Shown in pieces: positions 38,414 to 40,036 of a DNA stretch of 40,036 bases (position 1 is the stretch's first letter; each line of letters opens with the position of its first letter). The stretch comes from Jeotgalicoccus psychrophilus DSM 19085 (GTDB taxonomy: Bacteria; Bacillota; Bacilli; Staphylococcales; Salinicoccaceae): contig NZ_AUEF01000019.1 of NCBI RefSeq assembly GCF_000425845.1, positions 1 through 40,036 of the forward strand, read 5' to 3'. The notes beneath the pieces are model-generated. The model saw only the letters and a program-made list of their open reading frames with translations, was not told the DNA's origin and did not search any database. A program made the position numbers and the translations under genes.

Positions 38414-38863
38414 ATGAGAATTGAAGATAAAGTAAATGAAATCGTAGAATTATCAATATTAGATGTAATGGATTTATCAGTAGAACATCTCTCTTATATG
38501 TTCGATGTCCATATTTTATATAATCATCAATCTAACTTTTATGTTCAAAAAGCCGGTGTCGATATTATCGGTTTAAAATTTGATAAGCGACATGAGATGT
38601 TTAAAGCGTTCTGTCATGAAGCCGGTCATATGTTTTTACATGCGACCAATCAAAAGGCGATGCCGCAAACGTTTAACCAGCTGCAGGAAGCTGAAGCTGA
38701 GAAGTTCGCCCTACTCTTACAATTACCGGAGAATTTAATCATTAAGAATAAATGGTATGAACCAATCGATTTAATGAAGGAATTTAACGTATCTGAGGAG
38801 ATTGCGATTAAAAGATTACAGATGTTAAAGAGTCGCGCAGAAGTCTTGCAGCTGCAATTTTAG
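38414..38863 (+). CDS. ImmA/IrrE-family metalloprotease
   Basis: A 149-aa zinc protease with HEAGH (H68, E69, H72) and a third acidic ligand in QEAEAEKFA (about 91-99). ImmA cleaves the ImmR repressor in ICEBs1 during induction; here the partner would be the CI-type protein at 37220-37570. Ahead of ATG the site is AAGGGG. Integrase follows after 11 bases. Confidence 0.9.
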   Translation: MRIEDKVNEIVELSILDVMDLSVEHLSYMFDVHILYNHQSNFYVQKAGVDIIGLKFDKRHEMFKAFCHEAGHMFLHATNQKAMPQTFNQLQEAEAEKFALLLQLPENLIIKNKWYEPIDLMKEFNVSEEIAIKRLQMLKSRAEVLQLQF

Positions 38864-38874
38864 GAGGGAATACA

Positions 38875-39948
38875 ATGCCTGTATATGAAGCGAGTAATGG
38901 TACATGGTATGTGAAATTAAGTTATATCGATGAGTTCGGGGATAGAAAGTATAAGACAAAGCGGAATCTCCCGACACGGGGTAAAGCTAGAAAGTGGGAA
39001 GATGAGTTTTTCATCAAGCTGCAGGAAGGAGAATCGTCAGACTACCTATCATTTACAGTCCTGTCTGAACATTATATTGAGTGGTATTCCAAGCGGAGAA
39101 AACCATCCAGTATTAAGACGATAAAGAACTATGTCAATAATCATCTGGATCCGTACTTTAAGAAGATGAACGTCTACCGTATGAGTACGAAAGATATATT
39201 GAATTTTCACGACCACATGACAAATAAGATATTCAGAGATAAGCCGTTGAAGAAAGGTTATATCCAGGATGTACACACGGCGCTGAGCAGCATCTTAAAT
39301 CACGGGGTAAAATTCTATGATTTGAAGAAGAATGTTGCAGCACTGGCAGGGAATATCGAAAATGACGAGACACCGAGTTGGGATTACTGGACCTTGAATG
39401 AATTTGAATACTTCTATAATCAAGTTGACGACATTCTAATTAAGACATACTACCGCCTGCTCTTCTTTAGTGGACTGCGCCACGGAGAACTTCGCGCACT
39501 TACCTGGAATGATGTGAACCTAATTGATGGCTATGTCGATATTAACAAGACGAATTACAACGGCAAGGTGCATACACCAAAAACTAAAACATCTATCCGA
39601 AAAGTATATATCCCAAAACATGTGATTAATTTATTACATGAATATAAAATATGGTACCAAAGTGAAAAGGAATATAAAGATGATTATGTGGTGTTTGGTA
39701 ATTTCTATAAAGCATATGGGGAAAGTACAATACCGAAAAGGTACGATAAGATAATGGATGAAATAGATTTAAAAAGAATTAAGACACATGAGTTTCGACA
39801 TTCACATGCTTCTGATTGTATTAACCGGTTAAGGATGGATCGCGAAACTTTAGCAAAACGCTTAGGACATTCTTCATCAATTACAATCGAAAAAATATAT
39901 GGTCACTTGTATCCGAGCACAGAAAAAGATGCCATTTTAGACCTTTAA
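38875..39948 (+). CDS. int: Tyrosine-type integrase
   Basis: A 357-aa site-specific recombinase. The N-terminal arm-binding domain (1-55; WYVKLSYIDEFGDRKYKTKR) would bind the GGGGTCA sites; a SAM-like core-binding domain spans about 60-160. Catalytic residues: R202 (SGLRHGE), a lysine in TPKTKTSIRK (about 236-238), H305 and R308 (HEFRH), H332 (LGHSS) and nucleophile Y342 (IYGHLY). AGGAGG precedes ATG. attP begins at the stop codon. Confidence 0.97.
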   Translation: MPVYEASNGTWYVKLSYIDEFGDRKYKTKRNLPTRGKARKWEDEFFIKLQEGESSDYLSFTVLSEHYIEWYSKRRKPSSIKTIKNYVNNHLDPYFKKMNVYRMSTKDILNFHDHMTNKIFRDKPLKKGYIQDVHTALSSILNHGVKFYDLKKNVAALAGNIENDETPSWDYWTLNEFEYFYNQVDDILIKTYYRLLFFSGLRHGELRALTWNDVNLIDGYVDINKTNYNGKVHTPKTKTSIRKVYIPKHVINLLHEYKIWYQSEKEYKDDYVVFGNFYKAYGESTIPKRYDKIMDEIDLKRIKTHEFRHSHASDCINRLRMDRETLAKRLGHSSSITIEKIYGHLYPSTEKDAILDL

Positions 39949-40036
39949 GGGGTCAGAAAGGGGTCAAACGGGGGTCAAGACAAAAAGAAAAGGCTCAACC
40001 ACTAGGGTTAAGCCTTGTTTAGCGGAGATGGAGAGA
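39942..40036. repeat. Terminal direct repeat, right copy
   Basis: Identical to bases 1-95. It contains the integrase stop, arm sites at 39949-39955, 39960-39966 and 39971-39977, the hairpin and the first 15 bases of the tRNA-like core. Confidence 0.95.

Noticed and set aside
1-40036. Terminal repeats as attL and attR of an integrated prophage
   Set aside because: The repeat includes the integrase stop codon and arm sites upstream of the core; host DNA would be expected at the left end instead.

Overview
The window holds a complete temperate siphovirus genome of a low-GC Gram-positive host (Bacillota). A Staphylococcaceae-type host (Staphylococcus, Macrococcus, Jeotgalicoccus or Salinicoccus grade) fits best, judging by the gene order, the DUF2951 protein, the SPP1-type holin and strong AGGAGG ribosome binding sites. 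The first 95 bases are repeated exactly as the last 95. The repeat includes the stop codon of the integrase gene and attP arm sites, which a bacterial flank could not supply on the left. The sequence therefore reads as a circular (excised or circularly closed) phage genome of 39,941 bp, opened next to attP, rather than a prophage between attL and attR.

Layout. Positions 1-2550 form an accessory block between attP and the lysis genes: a zinc-finger microprotein (+), a possible small RNA, a YolD-like gene behind a LexA-box promoter, a three-gene unit with a membrane protein, and an orphan gene (+). Positions 2546-5555 (-) are lysis genes (amidase endolysin with two CW_7 repeats, holin, DUF2951 protein, DUF1617 protein). 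Positions 5607-14682 (-) are tail genes (baseplate/receptor-binding protein, Dit, tape measure, assembly chaperones, major tail protein). Positions 14688-17912 (-) are connectors, capsid and scaffold. Positions 18152-22912 (-) hold small membrane proteins, MuF, portal and terminase, a headful (pac) type set.

Positions 22930-23901 are the late control region: a promoter framed by a large inverted repeat, and a RinA/ArpU-like activator. Positions 23922-34959 (-) are the early operon: RusA, dUTPase, YopX, many small overlapping genes, a ParB-domain protein, a DnaC-type loader, a replication initiator whose gene carries iterons, a DUF559-type nuclease, SSB, RecT and a YqaJ exonuclease. Inside this operon, on the + strand, is a 51-aa ribbon-helix-helix protein gene. 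It faces palindromic operators that overlap two divergent promoters and looks like an internal regulatory switch.

Positions 34960-39948 are the regulatory and lysogeny region: an XRE regulator, a Rha/KilAC antirepressor and Cro (-), then CI-type repressor, a DUF4352 envelope protein, an ImmA-type metalloprotease and a tyrosine integrase (+). The repressor lacks a self-cleavage domain and is followed by an HEXXH protease, so induction probably works by proteolysis as in ICEBs1 ImmR/ImmA. Operators built on TGCGTAA recur around the early promoter and again just ahead of the antirepressor gene. The leader between the early promoter and cro contains a 109-bp structure with 25-bp imperfect inverted arms. 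Several genes below about 55 codons were found by reading junctions between larger genes: 16235-16375, 18501-18665, 24946-25029, 25421-25531, 31460-31615, 34129-34305 and 34577-34732.
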